The notes beneath the pieces were generated by a model. It saw only the letters and a list, made by a program, of their open reading frames with translations. It had not been told where the DNA came from and did no database searches. 13,225 nucleotides of DNA from Gammaproteobacteria bacterium (GTDB lineage Bacteria > Pseudomonadota > Gammaproteobacteria > Steroidobacterales > Woeseiaceae), in NCBI GenBank assembly GCA_030641695.1, contig DAOWGY010000254.1:1-13225 (forward strand), in the 5' to 3' direction. Position 1 is the first letter of the stretch. Each line of letters begins with the position of its first letter. Below, one piece after another: positions 1 to 6,110 of this stretch. Position numbers and translations under genes: made by a program.

Positions 1-32
1 GAGCTGTTGGAGCGCTTCTCGAAGCGCGATTC

Positions 33-881
33 TCAGATCGTAACGACGACGTTATCGATCAATCGCGCCTTGCCGAGTTGACCTGCCGCCAACACCACGA
101 TCTCATCGCAATCCCGGTCCGGCACTTCGAGGTTTTGTGCACGCCGAACGGCGACATAGTCCGGTTCGAATCCCGCGGCCTCAAGCGTCGCAACGGCCTG
201 CGATTCCAGTTCCTGGAAGTCGCGCTTGCCATTCTGCAGTTCACTGCCGATCGTCTCGAGCAACTCATGGAGTCGCGGCGCGACGGCGCGTTCCTCAGCC
301 GTGAGGTACTGATTTCGCGAACTCCTGGCAAGACCATCGGACTCGCGAATCGTCGGCGCCGTGATAATTCGAATTGGCAAGTTCAGGTCGGCCGTCATGT
401 GACGAATGACGAGTTGCTGCTGATAGTCCTTCTGGCCGAACACGGCGACATCCGGCTGCACGAGTGCGAACAAGCGCGCTACGACCGACGTGACGCCGTC
501 GAAGTGGCCCGGTCGCGACGCGCCGCAAAAATTCTCGGTCAGTCCCGGCACCGATACCACGGTCGCGTTTTCGATACCGAAGGGATACACCGTCTCCACG
601 TCGGGCATGAACAATACGTCGGTACCGATCTTCCTGAGCTGCCTCGTATCGCGCTCGAGCGTACGCGGGTAATCCTCGAAGTCCTCGCCTTTGCCGAACT
701 GGGTCGGGTTGACGAAAATCGTGACAACGACCCGCTCGGCATGTTCACGGGCGAGTTCGACGAGACTGATGTGGCCCGGGTGCAAATTGCCCATCGTCGG
801 CACGAGCGCCACGTGTTCGCCATGATGGCGCCAGCTCTTGTGCAGCTCGTTGAGCTCGTTCTTGTCCTGCACTATTTGCAT
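33..881 (-). CDS. panC: Pantothenate synthetase (pantoate--beta-alanine ligase)
   Basis: Condenses pantoate with beta-alanine using ATP, through a pantoyl-adenylate, in the last step of cytosolic pantothenate synthesis. The 282-residue product has the usual family length. Visible motifs are the nucleotidyltransferase PTMGNLHPGH segment (residues 28-37, HIGH-type HPGH at 34-37), FVNPTQFGKGEDFEDYPRT (56-74), the pantoate-site RPGHFDGV (123-130), FGQKDYQQ (148-155) and the KMSKS-equivalent GLARSSRNQYL (183-193). The ATG at 881 lies 16 bp after the panB stop. No good Shine-Dalgarno is visible there, so translation may depend on coupling with panB. It is last in the visible run; the 32 bases beyond its stop are too few to show the next gene. 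panD is not in the window. Confidence 0.97.
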   Translation of the reverse strand: MQIVQDKNELNELHKSWRHHGEHVALVPTMGNLHPGHISLVELAREHAERVVVTIFVNPTQFGKGEDFEDYPRTLERDTRQLRKIGTDVLFMPDVETVYPFGIENATVVSVPGLTENFCGASRPGHFDGVTSVVARLFALVQPDVAVFGQKDYQQQLVIRHMTADLNLPIRIITAPTIRESDGLARSSRNQYLTAEERAVAPRLHELLETIGSELQNGKRDFQELESQAVATLEAAGFEPDYVAVRRAQNLEVPDRDCDEIVVLAAGQLGKARLIDNVVVTI

Positions 882-897
882 GTGAGATGGGCCGGGC

Positions 898-1728
898 TCA
901 GGAAAAGCAATGCTCGGCTGCAGGATAGCTGCGATCCTTCACCGCCTTGACGTACGCCCGCAGCGCCTCGAGTGGCGACGTGTGGCCGGCCTGAAAATTC
1001 CGCACGAATCGCGGCGTGCGCCCCTGGGTGATGTCGAGGATGTCGTACAGGACGAGAATCTGGCCGTCAACGTCGGGGCCCGCGCCAATGCCTATGACAG
1101 GGACTTCGAGAGACCCGGTGATCGTCTTGCCCAGTTCATTCGGCACACATTCCAGTAATACGATATCCGCGCCCGCATCCTGTAACCTGCGCGCCGTCTT
1201 TACCATTTCCCCAGCCTTGCCAGCGTCCCTGCCCTGCACGCGGAAACCACCGATCTTGTGAACCGACTGCGGCTTCAAACCGAGGTGTGCGCACACCGGG
1301 ATATCGTGTCGCGCGAGATGCTCAACGATCTCGATCTGGCCCTCTCCACCCTCGAGCTTGATCATCATCACACCGCCCTCCTGCATCAATCGCACGGAGT
1401 TCGCCAGCGCCTGATCCGGGTTCGCGTAACTCATGAACGGCATATCGCCAACGAGAAAGGCACGACGCAACCCGCGCGCAACGCTGCGCGAGTGATAGAC
1501 GATATCGTCCACCGTCACAGGTACCGTCGTGTCGTGCCCCTGAATGACCATACCGAGAGAGTCGCCGACAAGCACAAGGTCTGTGCCCGCGGCGTCGACC
1601 AGAACCGCGTAGCTCGCGTCGTACGCTGTAAGACAAGCGATGGGTTCGCCTTCCGCCTTCATCTTGCGGAGCGTTGATACGTTGACCGGCGGCTCCGCCA
1701 TGCCTCGTTGTTCAAGCTGCGTATACAT
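898..1728 (-). CDS. panB: 3-methyl-2-oxobutanoate hydroxymethyltransferase
   Basis: Transfers a hydroxymethyl group from 5,10-methylene-THF to alpha-ketoisovalerate, giving ketopantoate, the first committed step to pantothenate. The 276-residue protein shows the family's TIM-barrel landmarks: TAYDASYA (34-41), metal-site VGDSLGM (54-60) with QGHDTT (63-68), D95 in VGDMPFMSYA, K124 and E126 in IKLEGGEG, the HLGLKPQS segment (148-155), VQGRD (164-168), the catalytic-region ECVP (193-196) and the IGIGAG loop. The ATG at 1728 has no clear Shine-Dalgarno. An in-frame ATG at 1701 (residue 10, MAEPPV) is a possible alternative, since similarity to known PanB begins just after it. It sits directly upstream of panC, and methylene-THF use links it functionally to folK in the same run. 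Confidence 0.97.
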   Translation of the reverse strand: MYTQLEQRGMAEPPVNVSTLRKMKAEGEPIACLTAYDASYAVLVDAAGTDLVLVGDSLGMVIQGHDTTVPVTVDDIVYHSRSVARGLRRAFLVGDMPFMSYANPDQALANSVRLMQEGGVMMIKLEGGEGQIEIVEHLARHDIPVCAHLGLKPQSVHKIGGFRVQGRDAGKAGEMVKTARRLQDAGADIVLLECVPNELGKTITGSLEVPVIGIGAGPDVDGQILVLYDILDITQGRTPRFVRNFQAGHTSPLEALRAYVKAVKDRSYPAAEHCFS

Positions 1729-1760
1729 TTATCGACATTCAGATTAGCAATATCAGTCGT

Positions 1761-2435
1761 TCACGCGAGCGCCGCGCTGGCCGGATTGAAGAAGTGGCGC
1801 CCGCCGGTCGTGCGCTCGATCTGTTGGTAGAGTTGTTGGTAGTCCGCATCGTTGTTCACCGGATCAATCTGCGAGGCATTCACGATTAGCAGGGGCCCAT
1901 CGTTATACTCATGGAAGAACCGCGCGTAAACATCCGTAAGACGTTCCAGGTAGCGTCGATCGATCAGCCGCTCATAGCCGACGCCACGGCGCCCGATGCG
2001 GTCCGTCAATACGTCGACCGACGCCTGCAGGTAAATGACGAGATCGGGTACCGGGGCATCGATCGCCAGCTTGTCGACGATCTGATCGTAGAGCGCGAGT
2101 TCATCCGCGTCGAGGTTTAGTTCGGCAAACAAGCGGTCCTTGGCAAACAAGTAGTCGGACACGCGTACCGTCGCAAACAGGTCCGACTGACGAAGTTGCT
2201 CGATCTGCCGCGCTCTCGAAAACAGGAAGAACATTTGCGCCGGTAACGCTGCGGACCTGCCGTCCCGGTAGAAACGCTCCAGAAACGGATTATCGAACGC
2301 TTCCTCGAGAATAACATCCGCGGACAGGCTGTCGGCCAGGCGCTTCGCGAGCGCGGTCTTGCCGGCACCGATCGGTCCCTCGACGACAATATAACGAGGC
2401 GTGGCCCCGTCACGGCTGAGATTACTGCCTGCCAA
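1761..2435 (-). CDS. Deoxynucleoside kinase (deoxyadenosine-kinase-like)
   Basis: Member of the deoxynucleoside kinase P-loop family, which 5'-phosphorylates salvaged deoxynucleosides. Seen in the 224-residue product: Walker A GPIGAGKT (20-27), an acidic EE pair (44-45) where the family places its base-activating glutamate, the VSDYLFAKDRLF segment (92-103) matching the dNK substrate-binding region, a parallel-strand DLVIYLQA (131-138) and the lid RRGVGYE (149-155). The start is TTG, chosen because AAGGGG lies 7 nt upstream and the gap to the folK stop is only 12 bp. Substrate choice (dA, dG or other) cannot be read from sequence. It lies between folK and panB, so it is probably expressed with the vitamin genes although it belongs to a different pathway. 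Confidence 0.88.
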   Translation of the reverse strand: MAGSNLSRDGATPRYIVVEGPIGAGKTALAKRLADSLSADVILEEAFDNPFLERFYRDGRSAALPAQMFFLFSRARQIEQLRQSDLFATVRVSDYLFAKDRLFAELNLDADELALYDQIVDKLAIDAPVPDLVIYLQASVDVLTDRIGRRGVGYERLIDRRYLERLTDVYARFFHEYNDGPLLIVNASQIDPVNNDADYQQLYQQIERTTGGRHFFNPASAALA

Positions 2436-2442
2436 TATGCCG

Positions 2443-2448
2443 CCCCTT
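2443..2448 (-). promoter_or_regulatory. Ribosome binding site of the deoxynucleoside kinase
   Basis: On the minus strand AAGGGG begins within the folK TGA stop and is followed by 7 nt before a TTG codon. No ATG or GTG fits this spacing, so the site decides the TTG start of the kinase gene and suggests coupling to the end of folK translation. Confidence 0.6.
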
Positions 2449-2942
2449 CAAGCGATTCGTGAAATGCGCGGCTCGCTCTCGTTTACCGCAATATCCTGAA
2501 CGCGCCCAAGCCCCGGTATGTCGAAATCCGGTGCGATTTCGCGTAACGGCAACAATACAAAATTTCGGAGGGCGATGCCCGGGTGCGGGACGGTCAGCCC
2601 GGTTTCATCGATGGTCCGGTCGCCGTAGGCCAGCAGATCGAGGTCCAGAACGCGCGGCCCCCAACGCGGCCCGCCCGGCTCGCGCCCCCGCGCGCGCTCG
2701 ATGCCCTGCAACTGCTCAAGGAAGTCACGCGCGCCCAGGGTCGTCGTCATCGAGGCCGCTGCATTGAAAAAATCGGGCTGCTCGATGCCCCCGAGCGGTG
2801 CGGACCGGTATAGCGACGAGCGAGATAGCAGTTCTGAACCTGGTATGGACTCGAGCATTTCGAATGCAGTGTCGATTTGCCGGGTGGGACTGTCCAGGTT
2901 GCTGCCAAGGCCGACAAGAACCACGCTCGCCTCGGCTGTCAC
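2448..2942 (-). CDS. folK: 6-hydroxymethyl-7,8-dihydropterin pyrophosphokinase (HPPK)
   Basis: Transfers pyrophosphate from ATP to 6-hydroxymethyl-dihydropterin in the folate pathway. The 164-residue length is typical for HPPK. Motifs: LGSNL near the N-terminus (12-16), SSLYRSAPLGG (42-52), PDFFNAA (56-62) and the signature RWGPRVLDLDLL (93-104), in which D100 and D102 are the expected Mg-binding aspartates. VPHPGIALRNFVLLPL (118-133) is the second hallmark. The start is GTG and overlaps the pcnB stop by four bases (GTGA), so translation is probably coupled. No strong Shine-Dalgarno is visible. The protein ends soon after the conserved core, as usual. Confidence 0.96.
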   Translation of the reverse strand: MTAEASVVLVGLGSNLDSPTRQIDTAFEMLESIPGSELLSRSSLYRSAPLGGIEQPDFFNAAASMTTTLGARDFLEQLQGIERARGREPGGPRWGPRVLDLDLLAYGDRTIDETGLTVPHPGIALRNFVLLPLREIAPDFDIPGLGRVQDIAVNESEPRISRIA

Positions 2943-4300
2943 GAAGGCTGGCTCACATTCGGTTTGCGTTTGCGTCGCCGGCGACTGCGGCGCCGTGCAC
3001 GCGGCTTGCGATCTATCTGGAACGAGTCGGCCCGCTCATCGGACGATTGCTTCTGAACCTCCGTCCAGAAACTCGCCAGTTCACTGTCGAACTGCCCGAC
3101 CTCCGCGAGCAACGCCATGAAGTCATAAGCGGCACGAAAGCGCCGATGTTCCAGCAAGTTCATTGCGCGCTTGCCGCGAGTTGCCGTGAAGCGCGGCTGG
3201 AGCGCGATCATCTCTCGCATCGGCACCGTGAAACGCCGCGGTATCGACACCCGTTTTTGCTGCTCGGCCAGGAGTTCATAGGACGCAAGACTGAGCGATT
3301 GCGACTCGGACATTTTTTCTTCCGCGCGCCGGATTGCCGCGACGCGACGCGTCGGTGCCCAGAAGAACACACCCAGCAAAAACATCGGCGTCACCGACTT
3401 GCCTTCGGCAACACGGCAGTCCGTATTTTGAAGCGCAGCACGCACGAATGCGTCGAAAGCAGCGTCTTCGTTCAGTTCCTGATCCGTCGCCGGAAACAAC
3501 TGTGCGAATAAACCGTACTCACGCAACATGTCGAAGGTTTGCTCGGCACGTCCCGCCTGAAACAACTTGAGAAACTCATCGAACAGGCGCGCCGCTGGCA
3601 CATTGACGAGTCGGCCAACGTGTTTGTGCATTGACTTGACGACCGTTGAATCAATCGTGAAACCGAGCTTTGTAGCGAAACGCACGGCACGCAGCATCCG
3701 TACCGGGTCCTCCTGCAAACGCTTGTCGGCATCCCCGATCAAAACTATGTGCTTGCGTTCGATGTCCTCAACGCCGCCGACATAATCCCAGATGCTGAAA
3801 TCGGCAATGTTGTAGTAAAGCGCATTGCACGTGAAATCGCGGCGCCAGACGTCCTCTTCAATGCTGCCATAGACATTGTCGCGGATGATCCGACCTTCGT
3901 GATCGTGCGCAACATCATCATCCACATGATTGGCGGCGGCTCGAAACGTCGCGACCTCGATGATCTCGCGGCCAAAGCGAACATGTGCGAGCCGAAAGCG
4001 TCGACCGATCAGGCGACAATTGCCAAACAGCGCTCGCACTTCTTCCGGCGTCGCGTTCGTTGCAACATCAAAGTCTTTGGGATGCAGCCCCACGAGGGCA
4101 TCACGTACACAGCCGCCAACGAGGAACGCCTGGTAGCCCGATTTATGAAGCCGGTACAGTACCTTGAGCGCGCTTTTCGAGACTTCGTCCCGGGAGACGT
4201 TGTGCGCGGCGCGGGGAATGATCTTGGGACCTTTGGACTCAGGTTTCCCGCTGTTTTTCAAATGATTTCCGCTTGAGGATTCGATATGCGGCCGTATCAT
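2939..4300 (-). CDS. pcnB: Poly(A) polymerase I
   Basis: Adds 3' poly(A) tails to RNAs, marking them for decay. Up to 453 residues: nucleotidyltransferase core with VGGCVRDALVG (61-71) and the catalytic DFDVAT (D76, D78), then NCRLIGRRFRLAHV (94-107), IIEVATFR (113-120), RRDFTCNALYYN and EDPVRMLRAVRFATKLGF. The C-terminal RKPRARRRSRRRRKRKP tail is basic, as in gammaproteobacterial PcnB and unlike CCA-adding enzymes. Similarity to the E. coli protein begins around IIPRAAHNVSR (27-37). The start is uncertain: the ATG at 4300 has a GGGGG run upstream, but a TTG at 4261 (codon 14) has GGA six bases before it. The ATG lies inside a -10-like box on the other strand. First gene of the run. Confidence 0.95.
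   Translation of the reverse strand: MIRPHIESSSGNHLKNSGKPESKGPKIIPRAAHNVSRDEVSKSALKVLYRLHKSGYQAFLVGGCVRDALVGLHPKDFDVATNATPEEVRALFGNCRLIGRRFRLAHVRFGREIIEVATFRAAANHVDDDVAHDHEGRIIRDNVYGSIEEDVWRRDFTCNALYYNIADFSIWDYVGGVEDIERKHIVLIGDADKRLQEDPVRMLRAVRFATKLGFTIDSTVVKSMHKHVGRLVNVPAARLFDEFLKLFQAGRAEQTFDMLREYGLFAQLFPATDQELNEDAAFDAFVRAALQNTDCRVAEGKSVTPMFLLGVFFWAPTRRVAAIRRAEEKMSESQSLSLASYELLAEQQKRVSIPRRFTVPMREMIALQPRFTATRGKRAMNLLEHRRFRAAYDFMALLAEVGQFDSELASFWTEVQKQSSDERADSFQIDRKPRARRRSRRRRKRKPNVSQPS
4273..4300 (+). promoter_or_regulatory. Relic sigma70-type promoter of the broken tRNA-Glu copy
   Basis: TTGAGG (4273-4278), a 16-bp spacer and TATCAT (4295-4300), followed by AGCAGCCCCC. The arrangement parallels the intact tRNA promoter 105 bp downstream, with the same spacer length and the same GC-rich discriminator. 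The -10 box coincides with the ATG that could start pcnB on the opposite strand. Whether it is still active is unknown. Confidence 0.45.
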
Positions 4301-4338
4301 AGCAGCCCCCGCCGTGGCAGCGAAAATCCGGCACCTCC

Positions 4339-4369
4339 GCTCCCTTCGTCTAGCGGTTCAGGATGCCGC
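4339..4369 (+). pseudogene. Truncated tRNA-Glu (5' half only)
   Basis: These 31 bases match nucleotides 1-31 of the intact tRNA-Glu at 4438 with a single difference (T4364 versus C4463). They cover the acceptor 5' strand, the D arm and the start of the anticodon stem, then the match stops. Identity also covers four bases upstream (CTCC, 4335-4338). What follows (4370-4391) has no anticodon loop; only GGGGTT and TCGAAT fragments could be a decayed T arm. It cannot fold as a tRNA. Confidence 0.75.
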
Positions 4370-4377
4370 AGAGGGGG

Positions 4378-4405
4378 TTGTGAGAATCGAATCGGGTCGT
4401 ATAAT
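4378..4405 (+). promoter_or_regulatory. Promoter of tRNA-Glu
   Basis: TTGTGA (4378-4383), a 16-bp spacer and a perfect TATAAT (4400-4405). Downstream is AGCGGCCCC, a GC-rich discriminator of the kind known in stringently controlled stable-RNA promoters. The -35 box lies just past the truncated tRNA copy. Transcription would begin near 4412, giving a leader of about 26 nt to be trimmed by RNase P. Confidence 0.75.
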
Positions 4406-4437
4406 AGCGGCCCCTGCAAAGCAGGACAGACCACTCC

Positions 4438-4513
4438 GCTCCCTTCGTCTAGCGGTTCAGGACGCCGCCCTCTCACGGCGGTAACAGGGGTTCGAATCCC
4501 CTAGGGAGTGCCA
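4438..4513 (+). tRNA. tRNA-Glu, anticodon CTC
   Basis: A complete 76-nt cloverleaf with encoded CCA (4511-4513). Acceptor GCTCCCT (4438-4444) pairs with AGGGAGT (4503-4509) through six Watson-Crick pairs and a G1-U72 wobble. The D stem is GTCT/GGAC. Anticodon stem CCGCC/GGCGG (4465-4469, 4477-4481) holds loop CTCTCAC, giving anticodon CTC (4472-4474) for GAG. The T stem AGGGG/CCCCT carries loop TTCGAAT and the discriminator is G. The body closely resembles bacterial tRNA-Glu(TTC), with C at position 34 and a weaker first pair. It lies alone between pcnB and a secreted-protein gene, with its own promoter and terminator. Confidence 0.95.
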
Positions 4514-4521
4514 GACAAAGG

Positions 4522-4549
4522 AAAGAGGCCCTTGCGGCCTCTTTTTTTT
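4522..4549 (+). terminator. Rho-independent terminator after tRNA-Glu
   Basis: AAAGAGGCC (4522-4530), loop CTTGC, then GGCCTC (4536-4541) running into eight T residues (4542-4549). The GAGGCC/GGCCTC stem is extended by A-T pairs. Read on the minus strand, the same hairpin is followed by TTTCCTTT, so it may also weakly end transcripts of the convergent gene at 4564-5340. Confidence 0.9.
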
Positions 4550-4563
4550 GGGGGGAGTGCCTC

Positions 4564-5340
4564 TTACAACCCTTCCGGCGTCTTCAGCGTGAACCACGAT
4601 ATGTCGCCGCCAAACTCAACGTAGGTCGCAGGCACACTCTTACCTTCATGCTGAGCAGGAATGTACTGACCGTGCAATACGGTTTGGGAAAACCAGTTTT
4701 CGCAAACGCTGTAATGCTTCGGCACCCCGTAAGACATTATTAGATCAACGTCGCCGCTCGCCTTGCCGTCCGCGCCGACAAGAACTTTCGACATACCACC
4801 ATCCGATAAGCAGGCTGGATGCAGTGGCTCCTGGTTGTATCGTTGTGGCGCTTCATATTCCATGTCGTACTTGTCCGCATCGTCTCCCCAGTTCGGGAAC
4901 ACACCGACCGCGTATTGATCGCCTTGCTGGCCAAAGAAAACGCGAAAATAGAACTCGACCGGCACTGGTTTACCGTCCACGACCGCCGGCGTAATCGCTG
5001 TCGACTCAATGAATTTCTTGGCCGCCTTGCGAAATTTCGCGTCCTGGCCGCCGTAATAGTCCAGGCAAAAGTAGTCCTTCACCTCGCCAGCGGTATTCAG
5101 CTTCGCGGCACAACTGATATACAGAGACAAATCCTTTTTGAAATTCGGAAATTTGATCTCGGCAGCGGCTGCTTCCAGCCCGTTTGCGAATCGAGCGGGA
5201 ACGAAGCGCTGTTCTGAGACCTGCAACGATTCAACGTCACCTTCCGTGTTGTTATCCGGAGCGACAACCTCGTCCGCAAAACCGGGCGACAGGAAGGTGG
5301 TTGCAATCAGCAACGCAAAAGCAGTTCGGCACATAATCAT
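4564..5340 (-). CDS. Exported protein with two TonB-C-terminal-like repeats
   Basis: No specific function recognised. The 258-residue product starts with a signal peptide (MIMCRTAFALLIATT..., likely cleavage after GFA, residue 22), suggesting a periplasmic or secreted protein. Residues about 63-137 and 178-245 each resemble the TonB C-terminal fold pattern: a strand with G-x-V, a polar helix, then ITPAVVDGKPVPVEF (116-130) or YIPAQHEGKSVPATY (226-240). Each copy carries two cysteines (C77/C92 and C177/C213) that could form disulfides. There is no proline-rich linker or retained membrane anchor, so it is not a normal TonB. Start: a longer frame begins at 5358 without a Shine-Dalgarno; the ATG at 5340 has CAGG five bases upstream and begins right at the signal peptide. 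Confidence 0.7.
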   Translation of the reverse strand: MIMCRTAFALLIATTFLSPGFADEVVAPDNNTEGDVESLQVSEQRFVPARFANGLEAAAAEIKFPNFKKDLSLYISCAAKLNTAGEVKDYFCLDYYGGQDAKFRKAAKKFIESTAITPAVVDGKPVPVEFYFRVFFGQQGDQYAVGVFPNWGDDADKYDMEYEAPQRYNQEPLHPACLSDGGMSKVLVGADGKASGDVDLIMSYGVPKHYSVCENWFSQTVLHGQYIPAQHEGKSVPATYVEFGGDISWFTLKTPEGL

Positions 5341-5381
5341 GGCTACCTGAGGACCCATTCAGGGAATGATTGGGCACGCCA

Positions 5382-5397
5382 CGCTTGAATGCAAGCG
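5382..5397. other. Short intergenic hairpin between the two exported-protein genes
   Basis: CGCTTG-AATG-CAAGCG is a perfect 6-bp stem with a 4-nt loop in the 96-bp gap between the genes at 5437-6003 and 4564-5340. Neither strand has a T run after it, so it is not a standard terminator. It could be an RNA-processing or protein-binding site, or chance. Confidence 0.3.
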
Positions 5398-5436
5398 ACT
5401 CCACATACGCAGAATCGCCTACCTGATTAGTGGGAA

Positions 5437-6003
5437 CTATTTTCGAGACGGAAAATGCTCGGCCTGTCCCGGCAGCACATGAAACGTCGCCAGAGACCGC
5501 CTGATGTCGCGCCTGAGCTCAATCTGGCTGAATCGCGCCACATCACTGCCGGAAACGGCAGGCATTGTTCGGCGTATGGCATCGTGGACGGCACGCCAGC
5601 TGTGCAGGACAAACGCCGTTTCGGTGGTTCCTGGTGACGGCATGTTGCGATCTCGATCGGGGTAGCACTGCGACAAATAGTGGCTCAGGCAGTAGTCGCC
5701 GGTGTCGCGGGGAGGGTAGCCCCAGGACACGTAAATATTCATTTGCTGCAACGACGAGGTAAACGCGCGCGTCACGCTGCGGGTCGTCTGACTGCAAATC
5801 GTAATCTCGTCGGGTCCCGGGGATGCCGGCAATCCGTAGGAACCACCCCCTAATCGGGCTTGCGTCACTTCCGTGTAGACGAGTATTGCGAGAATGGCGC
5901 AGCCATCGACGCCAATGACCGGATCCTGGGCTCGCGCGCCACTCATGGGCATGATGCCGATCACCAAAGCCGCTGCACATGCGGTGAAATTCCTTTTTGC
6001 CAT
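5437..6003 (-). CDS. Exported protein of unknown function
   Basis: No family recognised. The 188-residue product has a clear signal peptide (MAKRNFTACAAALVIG..., cleavage after ARA at residue 25). The mature part has four cysteines (35, 70, 105, 113), compatible with two disulfides, a tyrosine/tryptophan-rich centre (NIYVSWGYPPRDTGDYC, 89-105) and a basic, probably helical C-terminal third with RRDIRRS (164-170). It lacks a lipobox and internal membrane helices. The start is well supported: AAGGAG lies 7 nt before the ATG. It precedes the TonB-like exported protein by 96 bp on the same strand and is divergent from the transporter gene, so the two exported proteins may share a transcript. Confidence 0.65.
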   Translation of the reverse strand: MAKRNFTACAAALVIGIMPMSGARAQDPVIGVDGCAILAILVYTEVTQARLGGGSYGLPASPGPDEITICSQTTRSVTRAFTSSLQQMNIYVSWGYPPRDTGDYCLSHYLSQCYPDRDRNMPSPGTTETAFVLHSWRAVHDAIRRTMPAVSGSDVARFSQIELRRDIRRSLATFHVLPGQAEHFPSRK

Positions 6004-6010
6004 CGTTCCT

Positions 6011-6016
6011 CTCCTT
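6011..6016 (-). promoter_or_regulatory. Ribosome binding site of the 5437-6003 gene
   Basis: AAGGAG on the minus strand, seven bases before the ATG at 6003. This is the strongest Shine-Dalgarno seen on this part of the minus strand, and it supports the small exported protein as a real gene. Confidence 0.75.
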
Positions 6017-6035
6017 GAGGTTAACCGTGCGTCAA

Positions 6036-6049
6036 GGATCGAGCGATCC
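6036..6049. promoter_or_regulatory. Inverted repeat in a divergent intergenic region (possible operator)
   Basis: GGATCG-AG-CGATCC: perfect 6-bp arms around a 2-bp centre, between the divergent exported-protein and transporter genes. Its length and symmetry suit a dimeric repressor site or a short hairpin. No regulator gene is nearby and no second copy was noticed, so a regulatory role is inference. Confidence 0.35.
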
Positions 6050-6073
6050 GGTGCGAATCTCCAGCCACAAATC

Positions 6074-6102
6074 TCGGCAATTGGCGCAGTTCAGACTATG
6101 AT
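6074..6102 (+). promoter_or_regulatory. Putative promoter of the transporter operon
   Basis: TCGGCA (6074-6079), 17 bp, TATGAT (6097-6102). The predicted start of transcription, about 6109, falls on the GTG/ATG pair that starts the transporter gene (6108/6111), which has no Shine-Dalgarno. A leaderless mRNA is therefore possible. The -35 match is only moderate. Confidence 0.4.
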
Positions 6103-6110
6103 GCCGAGTG

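Noticed and set aside
12..27. Perfect inverted repeat GCGCTTCTCGAAGCGC after panC as a terminator
   Set aside because: No T run follows on the minus strand and the loop is tiny. At the window edge it could equally be coding sequence of the next gene.
78..950. 290-codon open frame on the plus strand antisense to panC
   Set aside because: It exactly shadows panC, whose motifs are complete. The translation has no recognisable domain, and long antisense frames are expected from third-position GC bias.
4401..4406. TATTAT on the minus strand as a pcnB promoter -10
   Set aside because: No acceptable -35 at 16-18 bp. The box is simply the complement of the tRNA promoter's TATAAT region.
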